A stretch of 64,000 nucleotides of DNA from Wurfbainia villosa (taxonomy: Eukaryota > Streptophyta > Magnoliopsida > Zingiberales > Zingiberaceae), in NCBI GenBank assembly GCA_025175895.1, contig CM046000.1, positions 34,880,720-34,944,719 on the forward strand, given 5' to 3'. The position numbers and the translations under genes are program-made. Shown piece by piece: positions 26,836 through 38,535 of this stretch. Below the pieces are notes generated by a model. That model saw only the letters and a program-made list of their open reading frames with translations. It did not search any database and was not told where the DNA came from. Positions within the stretch are counted from its first letter, which is position 1. Every line of letters begins with the position of its first letter.

Positions 26836-27326
26836 CTGTGGTAGATGTTTGTACATGTGACAACACATTCATGTCATTTGCATGCATTCTGACGACATAG
26901 TCTCCCTTGGGGTTGAGAGAGTCGTCAGTCATCTTGCCTCCCAAGTTACTCCCCGAGGAGTAACTGGTGTGAGGGCAGAGCATTTATTGTGCCGTACTCT
27001 ACCATTATAGACGGTGGTAGTTGGAGTTGCATGCAGTTGTCCTGGGTGCGTGACACTCGACCACTCCTTAGTAGTGTCAGTCGGAGTGGCCAGCAGCAGG
27101 GACCCCCATTGTGTAGCGAGCTCTTTACGCTCATATGCTACTTGATCATACTGCCCACTCGGCCACTCTAGAGCGGTGGTTGGTGTTGAGTTGGGACAGT
27201 TGTCATGTCGTGCCACTTAGGCCACACTGGGGTCGTGGTAGCGAGTAGGGGTGAGGCATGACCATGCATGCTGCATTATCGTATCATATGGCGCTTTGCA
27301 TACTACCATATATATACATATATGCA

Positions 27327-27403
<77 letters not shown>
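27327..27403. repeat. (TG)n(TA)n microsatellite
   Basis: TG repeats (about 27327-27347) pass directly into TA repeats ending near 27403. It lies inside G2 copy 2 and explains the Tyr-Ile open frame there. Confidence 0.95.
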
Positions 27404-27405
<2 letters not shown>

Positions 27406-28225
27406 TTGTGATTAATATATATATAGATGTAGTCTATATATATATGCTTATTGTGATGTTGCATTTGATTGTACTATGCTTGTTGTATTTGGTTGTACAT
27501 CATATTCATGCATACTTCTTGCATTTGTTATACGGTGGTGTCACAGATACTTGTATATTTGTTGGATAGACCATTAGATACCTTGACCTGTATCATGAGT
27601 ATATTGTGAGTTAGTATTACTCTTCCTGTTATATATGTTGGATATATTCTCAGGTTGGATCAGAGTAGCGTAGCAGACTTTCAGGTATGTCTGTGTTATA
27701 TGTTGTTTATTTGGTTAGACAGTATATGCATGTATTTATATACTGTGCTAGTATACCTGTTGTACCTTTAGGTTATGCTGTTGAATTACATGTGATATTT
27801 GATATATACATATTTTTCCTATTACCTGCTGAGTTTTACTCACCACCACAGACCCTGGGTTTTTTTATCGAGACTCCCATGATTGTTTTGGGTTTTTCAT
27901 ATTGTTGTGTTATGTATTTGAAGTTTTCGTGGTGTAAGGTGATGTGAACTTGTCATGTGATGTACACACATGGATTTGGGCTTTTGTTGGTGTTCCGTTA
28001 TGTGTGATGTGGTCACTCATACCGGTATTCATTGTGAGTATTTGTTGTAGTTTAGTTTGTTATGTTGTTGTGGTTAGTTTCCGTTGCGGTTTGTTTTCAT
28101 ATATATATATATGTTGTTATTGTTGTGGTTTACGGGCCTTGTATTAACCCGAAATGTTGCCACGTACAAGGGAGATGCCGTCCATTTGCTTTTCGGCATG
28201 ATATACTCTCAGGGCATGATAGAAA

Positions 28226-29228
28226 CACCTCAAGGATAGCATATGGATGAAAAAGTCATGGATGACTTGGAGGGATCCGATAGCGTGAGGCTGACGGAGG
28301 TGGCTAGAAGGCTTAGGTCTAGGCTATGGGTGGTCTAGCAAGTATGAGGGTATCATACTTGGTGTTAAACCTCATGGATGAGGTTTATCAGTTGACTGGT
28401 ATGATTATCGATCGTGATGTTCATTGATTGGAAATAGCACGTGATCGACTACCAACATTGGTCGATCGGTGATGGCACGAGAAGTCACTGGTATGGTGAT
28501 CGGATCATTCTTGGTCGAGTTTTGTGGCGAAAAGTTTACGAGTCATTTGTTAGTGTTTGACATTTGAGTGATGAATCGATCAGTCGACTGATGGGCATGA
28601 TCAGTCGACTGATGGTCTATCCGTTGGAACTTATCCAACGTGGCTCATGCTATTGTGAGACAATGGCTACAGGAGCAGTCGACTGATGGTCTCAATCAGT
28701 CGACTGCTAGGCAAAATCTAGCCCGAGTTGCAGGTTTAAAAGGAGCACGAAGGAAGGGATTTGGCAACGATTTCTTAAGCATCTTTGAGGTGATTTACTG
28801 GTGCAAATCAGGGTCTTCAAGCACAGTTCAAGAAATCAACAAGCAAGCATTCCAAAGCAATAGTTGTAAAGTTTTCTTTATGTTGTTTTGTATATTCATC
28901 TTGTATTTGCTTGTTTTACCTTGTATTACTTAGTGTAATCACTTGTAAGAGGTTTCTCCGCCTCCGACTTGTTATCGAGAAGGAGTATTTGATTAGTTGT
29001 GTGTGTTTGCATCGCTAGGGCTCTTTCGAGCCCAATCTGTGGAGTAGGAACCTTGAGGTTCCGAACCAAATTATATTTTGGTGGTGTGATTGTGTTATCT
29101 TGTTATTTGTCTTTGTTATTATTATTCTGTTGTGCTAATAAGATTGTAGACTATCTAACGCGAATGAGATCCATCGAACGATGACAACACTATTCACCCC
29201 CCCTCTAGTGGGTGCATAGGTCCTAATA
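28226..29228 (+). mobile_element. N1 5' LTR, 5'-truncated
   Basis: From about 28600 on it parallels the N2 LTR: GTTGGAACTTATCCAACGTGG, TTGTGAGACAATGGCTAC, AAAAGGAGCACGA, GAGGTTTCTCC, GAGTAGGAACC and the box TATTCACCCCCCCTCTAG (29191-29208). It ends just before the primer site at 29229. No TGTTGG start is found upstream, so the LTR is probably cut at the G2 border near 28225. The TATA position reads TTTAAAAGG (28733) and may be weakened. Four perfect CAGTCGACTG palindromes lie at 28581, 28602, 28676 and 28697. Confidence 0.7.
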
Positions 29229-29248
29229 AGTGGTATCAGAGCGAGGTC
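29229..29248 (+). other. N1 primer-binding site
   Basis: AGTGGTATCAGAGCGAGGTC directly follows the LTR. TGGTATCAGAGC matches the initiator tRNA-Met complement. N2 has nearly the same sequence at 46105. Confidence 0.9.
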
Positions 29249-29294
29249 GCTCTTCAAGTATTAACAACCAAGAGAGCAATGCTAGAGGAAGAAG

Positions 29295-30933
29295 ATGGAG
29301 TTCGAAAATAAATTGTGATTGGACATCAATACCCCAATTCCGTACACCTTCTATGGACGAGAAGGCTTCAATCAATGGAAGGCAAGGATTGAAAACTTCA
29401 TGATGATGATGGACAATGAAGATTGGTCCACTTTAATGGAAGGGTTTGAATTTCCAAGAGGGCCAAAGGGAGGTTTCCTCAAAATGAAGAAGTGGACCAA
29501 GGAACAACTCCGAGAATTCGAGAGAAGCAATAAGGTAATAAATCTTTTGATTGAGTTGATTCCTAATGAAATTGTGTCCAAGTTAGGTGAGTACAAGGAT
29601 GCAAAGGAATTTTGGAGCGAAGTAGCTAAGCTCCATGAAGATCCATCACCGACTCAAGAAGAGGAGGAGCCCGAAGAAGAAGAAAGCTCTTCCTCCCAAG
29701 AGCTTGAGGATTCAGAGGTTGATAGGGAATCAACATCCGGATCGAAAGAGGAAGAAGAGATGGAAGAAGCCTCCACTTCAAGGTTTGAGGGGGAGGAGAG
29801 ACCATCTACTCTGGAACAAGGGCAAGAGCAAGGAGAAGCTCAAGAGGCCCTTTCCACCACCATTGACCTAGGTAACTCAAGCACATTAAATCAAAATAAA
29901 AATCATATTATGTGTTTTGAATGTAGGGAATATGGTCACTATAAGAGCAAGTGCCCTAAGAAGGTTAAGAAGGCTCCACCGGTGCCAAAGGTCAAGGAGA
30001 CCGGAGCCTCAACCATCAAGAGCAAGGAGCACATAGTATGCTTCAAGTGCCATCAAAAGGGGCACTATAGAAGCCAATGCCCTAGGAGAAAAAGAGGGAG
30101 CATCACATGTAGGGGGAGCCTCTAAGGCAAATCCTAAGGTAAAATTCAATAATACACCTTCAAATCATGTTAAAAAGCATGCTAGAAGTTATGTTAATAA
30201 TCTTGCTATTTCTCATGAACAAAGGCATGCTAGTAGAAATAGGCTTTATTGTTTAGGAGCTAAGCATGTCTATTTTAGGTCTAAGGTAAAATCTTAAAAT
30301 AATAATTCTAGACCTATTCTACCTAGGGAGACCATTAGGAAAATAGAGGATCACCTAGGTATCAACCCTAAATGGAATAGGCATATGCCTAGAAGGAATG
30401 GTAATGCCCAAAGACCAAATGAAAAATCAAAAATTGGGAAATTAGAGTTGGAAAATCAAGTCTTGAGGTCAAGACTTGAAAAATTAGAAAAGACCCTTAG
30501 GAAAATGCAAAATCAAATGCAAGGATCAAATAGTCAAAGCCTAGGGTCTAGGAGTCAAAGTCAAAGGCCTAAAAAACAAGAACCATCCAAGGGCAAGCTT
30601 AAGCCCAAAAAGACCTATCATAATGTTCCATTAGATTATGGAACTCAATCTAGGTCTAGGAAAACCAAGGTCAATAGGAAAATCATCCCTAAGGTTGACC
30701 AAGGTAGGTGCTTAGTGGCTAAGGTTTCAAGGAAACCTAGGGAAGCCATTAAAAAGGTTACAAGGGGAGTCACTCCTAGAGTTAACCTAGGCAAGACCCA
30801 AATGACCAAGGCTACCAAGCCTAGAAGGGTCATTAGGAGGGTATCTAGGGAGGTCATCCCTAAGGAATACCTAGTTAACCCAAGGAGCTCAAATAGGTTT
30901 TGGGTTCCTAGGAGCGTGATCGATTCACGCTAA
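29295..30933 (+). pseudogene. N1 gag-like gene, broken
   Basis: The ATG at 29295 is followed by a TGA seven codons later (29316), then the frame stays open to 30125. It encodes a capsid-type N-terminus (YTFYGREGFNQWKARIENFM, LGEYKDAKEFWSEVAKLHE), an acidic Glu/Ser-rich linker, and two CCHC knuckles (CFECREYGHYKSKC, CFKCHQKGHYRSQC). A frameshift near 30110-30125 moves the rest to another frame. That part resumes at 30385 and ends with SSNRFWVPRSVIDSR. The same ending closes the intact N2 protein. It includes the motif YHNVPLDY (30616-30639). No protease or polymerase follows. Confidence 0.85.
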
Positions 30934-31667
30934 ATGGGTTAAGGTGTGCCAATTTTAAATGGATGGGTAGTTAACCTAACCATGATAAAGGTGGAACTTT
31001 AGGTCATTTCCAAGGTTATGGGTATCTTGGAAATAAGTTTGATCATTAAAGGATTTTAGGATGTTTCAATATTATCTTGAGAATTATGAAAAATCAATCA
31101 AATTGGCACAAACTAGGTTTAGAGGTCATAGTGTGCCATTTTGGGTTTTTGGCACACTTGGGAGATGAGTGACAATATAGAAAAATGGACTTAATAATAA
31201 CAAATGGTAATTAATATTAAAATTTAGGTATTGTCATACCTATACATTATATTTGCCATATAACATGTCATGACATCATATTTATTTTTATCATTTATAT
31301 GTCATGATCATGCTTACATTTATGTTATGTATATTTAGATTTAATCATATGCCATGACATCATGATCATTGGTCATGTTTATTTATGTTATCACTTATGC
31401 CATGATCATTCATGCATGAATAAAATTGATTTAAGGACTATGACACGACCTGAAGTCCCATGTATAAGGGAATCAAGTAGTGTTGCCTTAGAAAATGCAT
31501 GAGACCTTAGATTAGGATAACCAAAACTCACATCTCACATCAAATTGACATGTGTGTGTTTTCAAACACCCTAGACACATGTGAGATGCTAGGAAATGAG
31601 TTAAGTTCAAGGTGCATAGTTTTTGCATCTAGATGAACTTAAACTCAACTTATACCATGGATGAATC
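30934..31667 (+). mobile_element. N1 3' untranslated part, cut by copia B1
   Basis: Non-coding, parallel to N2 47743-48500: AATGGGTTA, GGATGGGTAGTTAACC, GTGCCATTTTGGGTTTTTGGCACAC and GCCATGACATCATGAT occur in both. The element is interrupted at 31667 by the B1 LTR. Its remaining part and 3' LTR are not in the window. Confidence 0.75.
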
Positions 31668-33521
31668 TGTTGGGATGTATATTGAAAAGTCTATCTTTTG
31701 TATGAACATCTTTATTTTTGAAATAAGAATCACAAGATCATTGTTTGCATATTTATGGTTATGCATATTGTCTGATACATTACATTGTAGATAACATGGT
31801 GTGTAGTGTCGCACAGGAGATCATGTTATCGGTTCATTGTAAAGTATAAGTAAAGGCTCACAATCGAGATGGTTATGGACAAACCATTGGAATGGTTGTA
31901 GTGTGATTAGGTATTGATTTGTCTTGACCATAGAAACACACTAGTACACTTTGTGTGTATTGAGCAGGACCGACTTAGAGGTGACTCGATTTATTGCTGA
32001 TTACATAATCGAATCGGACCTCAGATATTATATTGTACATGCTCTTAATCTCGATATAATAACGGGCACATATACTTAGTATTCATTTCTTTGATTTACC
32101 AATGGGCGAGATTTATAGAGTAAATCGATAGGCTCGGTAAGATGGGAAATGATATTATTTATATGGTGTGCAGTAGATTATAGGAGGAAACTGTGTCCTA
32201 TATATTAGGATGATGATGTCCCCTTGAGGAGCTCATAAGATTCATCATGTAAACCCTGCAGGTGGACTTGGTCCGGCATGATGATGAGGTTGAGTGGTAC
32301 TACTCATGGAGTTAGATATTGATTAATTAATTGTCAATAAATTAATTAATCGACGGACATTCGAGATCTTAAACACGAGGAGAAAAATGTACAAATAATA
32401 TATGGAGCCCATATTAATTTATGGGGGTTGGTGAGGTAGATCAATGATAATCCTCTAGTGGAATGGATTATCATTAATGGATGGGACTTTATGTGGGCTT
32501 GATCCATTGTGTGGCCAAGATCCAACTCCTCCTCATGGTCCCTATTGTAGCCTATTAAAACCTCATGGAGCCTAGATCCAATGGTTGAAAACAAAACTCT
32601 AGATCCGACGGTGGAGATTAAATCCCTAGATCCGACGGTTGAGATTAAATCTCTAGATCCGACGGTTGAGATTAAATCCCTCGAACCGACGGTGGAGATT
32701 AAAGAAGGCTTAGGCCTAACTCTATAAAAGGAGGCAAGGGGGTGGGCGGCAAGAGCAATTGAAGAGGGGCTAGGGTTTTGGGCGGCAAGGGGGCTTGGAG
32801 GCTTGGGCGGCCACAATTAAGGAAAGTTTTTCCTTCTTCTTCCTTAGGTGGTCGTCGCCCATCCTTTCCTCTTCTCTCCTTGTTTTTGCAGGCATCCAAC
32901 CTTCTTCCCTTCATCCTTGGCCGGAGCTTAGGGTCTTCCCTTGAAGCTTTTGGCCGGCCCACTTCCTCATCTCTTCTTCTTGTTGGTCGGCGGCAACCAT
33001 CTAGGTTGGTGCTTGGTGGTTGGCTAAAGGAAGGAGAAGAGTTTTGTTTCTATACTTCTTCTTGTTTGGAGTGAGCAAGGAAGGAAGATTGGTGATCTAG
33101 GAGGCTTCGACTTTTGGAAGATCGTCGCCCACACGACGTCCAAAAGGAGGAACGACATACAATAGAAGATCGAGAGGTATAACGCTTGTTTATTTTATTT
33201 TGTAACATGTCTATAATTGTTTTTCAATCATATACATGTTGTATATTCTGTTTTGTGGTTAAATTAACTTGGACCCTGAATACAAACACAAAAGCCGGCG
33301 ATCCGTACATCGTCTATTCCGCGGCTATTCGTAGAATAGAGGTTGGTGGCTTGAACAATAAGTTTGTTCAAGTGACTACTCTAATTGAATACCTCGACAA
33401 AGAAACAGTAGCTTGGGTAATCCCTCTTTTCAAGGATAATTTTTTTTTATCTAGGGACGTAGAAGGGATCACCATGAACAAGCGAACGAGTTGAAGTGGG
33501 AAGCGAAGTTTCCTACCTTCA
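31668..33521 (+). mobile_element. Copia B 5' LTR
   Basis: 1854 bp, TGTTGGGATG to CCTACCTTCA, inserted into N1. TATA box at 32723-32729. Four minisatellite units lie upstream of it, at about 32590-32700. The left flank GAATC would be the target duplication, but its partner is lost. Confidence 0.93.
32723..32733 (+). promoter_or_regulatory. TATA box of copia B 5' LTR
   Basis: TATAAAAGGAG lies about 1.05 kb into the LTR. In the middle LTR the same site has become TATAAAAAAAAGG (from 39590), an A-tract expansion. Confidence 0.6.
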
Positions 33522-34579
33522 AGTGGTATCAGAGCCACGGTTTTCGGTTTTGTGTGTTTAGGATTCGGTTACTTTTATGCACTTTTCATATATTATATGT
33601 GCCGGATAATAGTAGGATGTGCATAGGTTAACTTTTTGGTTGCAGACATAGGATCCAACTATTATGACCATATGTGTGTATGTGATTGTATGTGTATAAT
33701 TGTATATTTTGTTGAATCCTCGGGGTTGAGTGGCTAATATTTAATTTTTGTAATTAGATACGACATTGTTTAGCCACTCTTTTTATTTTAGTTTAATTTC
33801 GATCTAGATTTCATGTACACACCCTCGTGGAGTATAGGATCGATGGATGTAAATTAAAATAGTTTTTTCTCGGCTTGGATCTTCGGATGGCTTGTACATG
33901 GCGTAGGGAGGAGCGGACGAGATGGCGATACGACGGGAGACATATTGAAGACAAAAGCCATAATAGTTGGAAAATATTTATTTTTCATATTTATTGCTTA
34001 TTGTTTGATATGCATGTCGTAGGCTAGAAAATTCCTCAATTTCAAATTACTAAGTGGGAGAGGGATATTTTTATAAATTCCCATGACCTCCATTATGATT
34101 TGACATGTGATGCAAACAAACTTGCACGTCGTCTCTGAGTGCGTTCCTCCCCGTCGGATGAGTTTGTTTGAGGATCACAAGGTCGAATATGGTTATAGGA
34201 AATTATTAAGGAGCGTATGTACATCCCCATCGGAAGGCACATAACTCAAGATAATTATCTTGGTACCGAGTAATGGCGAACACTTAGATACAAATATAAG
34301 TATCCTCCCCATCGGAGTCACTGCTTTTATTTGTAGGGCTGAAGAGGAACCAACTATTAATTTTACTTGTCAAAAAGTTAGGTTGACAAGATAGTAAAAT
34401 TAATGGGTAAAACCTCCTCGTACAAATGTGGAATTCATATACGTCCACACTATCATGACATACGATATTCTCGGTGTTTTGAGGTGTTGGTTGATTTTAA
34501 AATTTTATTGTTTGAGGAATCAATAATTTTTTGAAATCTAATGTTTTTGATCTATGTGATTCTTAGGTTTTCTTTCAAA
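33522..34579 (+). other. Copia B1 primer site and untranslated leader
   Basis: AGTGGTATCAGAGCCACGG (33522-33540) is the initiator tRNA-Met primer site. The leader is about 1 kb and non-coding. Three copies of CTCCCC(A/G)TCGGA type lie at 34146-34158, 34224-34234 and 34304-34316. Confidence 0.85.
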
Positions 34580-35409
34580 ATGACTTTCAACCCGCTTGCT
34601 GTGATACTGAAAGAAAATAAACTTACTGGACCCAATTATGTTGATTGGAAGAGGAATCTTGACATTGTCTTGACTGCTGAGTAATACAAATATGTACTCC
34701 TCGAAGAGTGCCCTCCTAAGCCTGCGGATGATTCTGGGGAAATGGAGAAGGAGAGTTATAAGAAGTGGATCAAGGACGATGAGATGGCGCGGTGTTACAT
34801 TTTGGCATCTATGTCAAATGTACTGCAACATCAGCATCAAGCCATGCCCACTGCTTATGACATGATGCTCAATCTCAAAGAGCTTTTTAGACACCAGAAT
34901 CGGGCTGCCAGGCAGGAAGCCATGAGAAACTTGATGACGACCACCATGATCAAGGAAACACCCATAAGGGATCATGTTCTCAAGATGATGGCTCATTTGA
35001 ATGAGTTGGAAGTCCTTGGAGCTGAGATCGATGGGGAAACCCAGGTCGATATCATTCTCCAGTCTCTACCTAGGAGTTTTAAGCAGTTTCGCCTGAACTA
35101 CAACATGAACAAAAGGTTGTATTCGTTGGCGGAGCTTCTGACAGAACTCTAGGCGGAAGAGGGGCTTTTTCGTCAGAGTGCTCAGGCGCAAGCCATGGTT
35201 GCCCAAAAGGTTTCTACTTCTAAGCCGAAAGTCAAGAAGAAGAAGAAATAAGCTGGGGGCAAAGGCGGTGGGAGGAACTCAGGGAGCAGTGAAGAAGCCG
35301 AAAGGCAAGTGCTTCACTTGTAAGCAGACTGGACACTGGAAGAAGGACTTCCCCAACCGGAAGCAGAACAAAGGTATATCTTTTGGTCTAGTCATTGAAA
35401 CATGTTTAG
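34580..35409 (+). pseudogene. Copia B1 gag with zinc knuckle, broken
   Basis: ATG at 34580 (MTFNPLAVILKENKL). A TAA at 34682 interrupts after LDIVLTAE, and the frame then runs open from 34742 to the TAG at 35150-35152 after TEL. A second stop lies in the Lys-rich stretch near 35250. The knuckle reads CFTCKQTGHWKKDFPN (about 35310-35355), with Phe in place of the last Cys. Gag would form the particle shell and bind RNA. This copy could not make it intact. Confidence 0.88.
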
Positions 35410-35525
35410 CGATGTTATCTACTGGCACCTGGTGTGTAGATACGGGAGCCACTGATCATGTCTGCAATACTTTGCAGGGGTTTTAGGAAACCAGACGACT
35501 TGCTGAAGGGGAGATTACCGTATAC
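35410..35525 (+). pseudogene. Copia B1 aspartic protease remnant
   Basis: WCVDTGATDHVCNTLQGF carries the DTG active site (about 35438-35446). A stop follows directly after QGF (35485 region). The domain lies between the knuckle and integrase, as expected for copia. Confidence 0.8.
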
Positions 35526-36800
35526 TTGGGCGATGCCACAAAGGTGGCGGCTGTTGCAGTGGGAGATGTTTATTTGTCTTTTGAGAGGAATAAAATTTTG
35601 GTTCTTAAAAATTGCCTTTATGTACCTTTATTTAGAAAGAATTTAGTTTCGATTTCTAAATTGTTTATGGATGGATATTCTATTTCTTTTAATGACAGAG
35701 TTGTTATAAAAAGGAATAGGGAGATTATCTGTTCTGGTACATTGATAGGAAATTTGTATACACTTGAACCAAAAGCTCCCATGATGCAAATAGAAGTTAA
35801 TAACTCATCTTCTAATTCCAATAAGAGAAAAGAACCTTCGAAGATGAACCAAACATATCTTTGGCATCTAAGACTTGGTCATATTAACCTAAGCAGAATT
35901 CAAAGGTTGATAGCTGATGGACCTTTGGGTTCATTAGTGGTGGGAGATTTCCCAACCTGCGAATCTTGCTTGGAGGGTAAAATGACCAAGAGGCCTTTTA
36001 AAACCAAGGGATATAGAGCCAAAGATGTGTTGGAATTGGTTCATTCTGATTTATGTGGTCCTATGTCTATCCAGGCTAGAGGTGGTTTTGAGTATTTCGT
36101 CTCTTTTATAGACGATTATTCAAGATATGGATACATTTACTTGATGCCCCACAAGTCTGAATGCTTTGACAAGTTCAAAGAATTCAAGACTGATGCGGAG
36201 AAACATCAAGGTAAAAGTATCAAGACACTACGATCAGATCGTGGTGGTGAGTACCTCTTGGGAGAGTTTAGGAATTACTTATCAGAGGCTGGGATTCAAT
36301 CCCAATTGTCTGCACCTGGCACACCCCAGCAGAATGGTATAGCAGAGCAAAGGAATATGACTCTTATGGAGATGGTTAGATCAATGATGAGTTATTCTGA
36401 GTTGCCAGATTCGTTCTGGGGATATGCTCTAGATACAACAGTGTACATTCTGAACTTAGTTCCATCTAAATCAGTGCCTTCTACTACCACAGAATTGTGG
36501 ACTGGGCGAAAGCCTAGTCTGAGACATATTTGGATTTGAGGGAGTCCAGCACATGTGCTGAAGGCAGATGCTGGTAAGTTGGAATCTCGTACAGAAGTGT
36601 GCATGTTCGTTGGCTATCATAGAGGAACGAAAGGTGGTTTGTTTATAGTCCTAGAGATCAGAAGGTGATCGTTAGCACAAACGCCAGATTTCTAGAGGAA
36701 GACTATGTGATGAACCACAAGCCCATGAGTAAGATTGTTCTGGAGGAATTGAAAGGGGAAGTCACTACTTCAATACCAACGGTACAAGAGGATATACCAT
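35526..36800 (+). pseudogene. Copia B1 integrase, core nearly complete
   Basis: A 337-codon open stretch (35526-36539) starts GDATKVAAVAVG and holds LWHLRLGHINLSRIQRLI with CESCLEGKM. These are the HHCC residues, all present. Core motifs are LVHSDLCGPM (Asp), LRSDRGGEYL (Asp) and QQNGIAEQRN (Glu). A TGA after HIWI (36537-36539), and a frameshift near 36645 in the C-terminal region, break it. The tail MNHKPMSKIVLEELKGE is readable at about 36719-36760. Integrase would insert element cDNA into the genome. Confidence 0.9.
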
Positions 36801-36835
36801 AAGTCACTGCACCGCGTGTCACAGAGGATACACAG

Positions 36836-38502
36836 GTGATACCTCATCGTAGTGAAAGGGTTGTTAGACAGCCTGATAGATTCATGTTCTTAAGAGAATC
36901 TTCTGATTTGATCCCTAGTGAATATGAACCTGATCCCTGGACATATGATGAGGCAATCCAAGATAAAGATGCAGTATCTTGGCAAAGTGCAATGAATGTT
37001 GAGATTGAATCTATGGATTCAAATCAGGTCTAGGAGCTAGTAGAACCACCCGATGGTGTAAAAACCATTGGATGCAAGTGGATCTACAAAGAAAGAGAGG
37101 AATAGATGAGAAGGTTGAGACCTTCAAAGCAAGGCTTGTTGCGAAAGGGTATACTCAAAAAGAGGGTATCGATTATGAGGAGACCTTTTCGCCGGTAGCC
37201 ATGCTTAAGTCTATCTGGATTCTCTTATGTATTGCTGCTCATATGGATTATGAGGTATGACAGATGGATGTCAAGACAACTTTCCTTAATGGAAGTCATG
37301 GGGAAAACATCTATATGAAGCAACCAGAGGGATTCATTGCAAAGGGAAAAGAGCATCTTGTGTGCAAGCTTAATCGGTCCATTTATGGATTGGAGCAAGC
37401 TTCGAGGTCTTGGAACATCCACTTTGATGAGGTAATCCAGTCTTATGGATTTATTCAAAGTCCGGATGAGTTTTGTGTATACAAGAGATGTGACGGAAAC
37501 ATAGTGGTATTTCTTGTGCTATACGTAGATGACATTTTGTTAATTGGCAACAATGTCAAGGTGTTATCGGATGTAAGGGTATGGTTGTCTAAACAGTTTG
37601 ATATGAATGACTTGGGAGAAGTGGGACACATCCTTGGGATCACGGTTATAAGGGATCGCAAGAAAAGGATGTTGTGCTTATCTCAAGCTTCATACATAGA
37701 CACCATTATGGATCGTTTTAGCATACAAAACTCAAAGAAAGGTTTTCTATCTTTCAGGCATGGAGTTCCTTTGTCTAAGGAGATGTATCCTAGAACATCT
37801 AAGGAGATAGAGGAGACGAAGGCAGTTCCTTATGCTTCGGCAGTAGGAAGCCTCATGTATGCGATGCTATGTACGAGACCAGATATCTGCTTTGCCGTGG
37901 GCATGGTCAGCAGATATCAGAGTAATCCAGGACAGGGACATTGGACTATGGTAAAGCATATATTGAAGTACCTGAGAAGGACTAGGGATTATATGCTAGT
38001 TTACCAGGCAGACCAGTTACTCCCTGTGGGTTACACAGATTTTGACTTCCAATCAAATAGGGATAACAGTAAGTCTACCTCAGGTTTTGTGTTTACTTTG
38101 GGAGGTGGAGCCATTGTATGGAGGAGTGTCAAGCAGAAATGCGTGGCAGACTCTACCATGGAAGATGAGTATGTGGTAGCCTTTGAGGTGGCCAAAGAAG
38201 CTGTTTGGCTCAGGAACTTCTTGATTGACTTGGATGTGATTCCTGGTTTGCCCAGAACTATCACAATATATTGTGATAATAGTGGTGCAGTTGAAAACTT
38301 GAAGGAACCACGAGCCCATAAGTCAAGTAAACACATAGAGCGCAAGTACCACCTGATACGAGAAATCATAAAGAGAGGAGAAGTTGTTGTGGCCAAGATT
38401 GCATCAGAGGATAACCTAACAGATCCTTTCACTAAGGCCCTTCCAGCGAGAGCTTTTGATAGGCATGTGGAGGGAATGAGAATCAGATGTATGGCAGTTT
38501 GA
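36836..38502 (+). pseudogene. Copia B1 reverse transcriptase and RNase H
   Basis: The linker and RT start are broken by a TAG at 37031 (QV-stop-ELVEP) and a TGA at 37258. From 37264 a 412-codon open frame runs to the natural end (GMRIRCMAV, stop 38502). It includes MDVKTTFLNG, LVLYVDDILLIGNN (catalytic YVDD), VGSLMYAMLCTRPDICFAVG, RNase H YTDFDFQSNRDNSKSTSG, MEDEYVV and YCDNSGAV, and the end SEDNLTDPFTKALPARAF. The Ala-to-Asp change in MEDEYVV (MEAEYVA in copy A) is unusual. This is the longest open pol piece in the window. Confidence 0.92.
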
Positions 38503-38535
38503 GGACAACATAGTCTTTTAGTATAAGTGGGAGAT
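38503..38535 (+). other. Copia B1 end of internal region with polypurine tract
   Basis: TATAAGTGGGAGAT directly precedes the middle LTR at 38536. Confidence 0.8.

Larger units (their letters stand above)
26309..28225 (+). mobile_element. G2 LTR copy 2, right part
   Basis: It continues copy 2 after N3. It contains several near-identical repeats of GAGTATGACTCTCTACAGGATAGAGAG at about 26605-26830, spaced about 40-60 bp. It ends in TCTCAGGGCATGATA at about 28223, matching the copy 1 end CTCTCAGGGTGTGACA. The exact right border is uncertain by a few bases. Confidence 0.65.

Noticed and set aside
33522..33540. TGGTATCAGAGCC considered as part of a tRNA-Met gene
   Set aside because: It is an isolated 12-15 base match next to an LTR, repeated in every element. 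It is a primer-binding site with no tRNA body around it.
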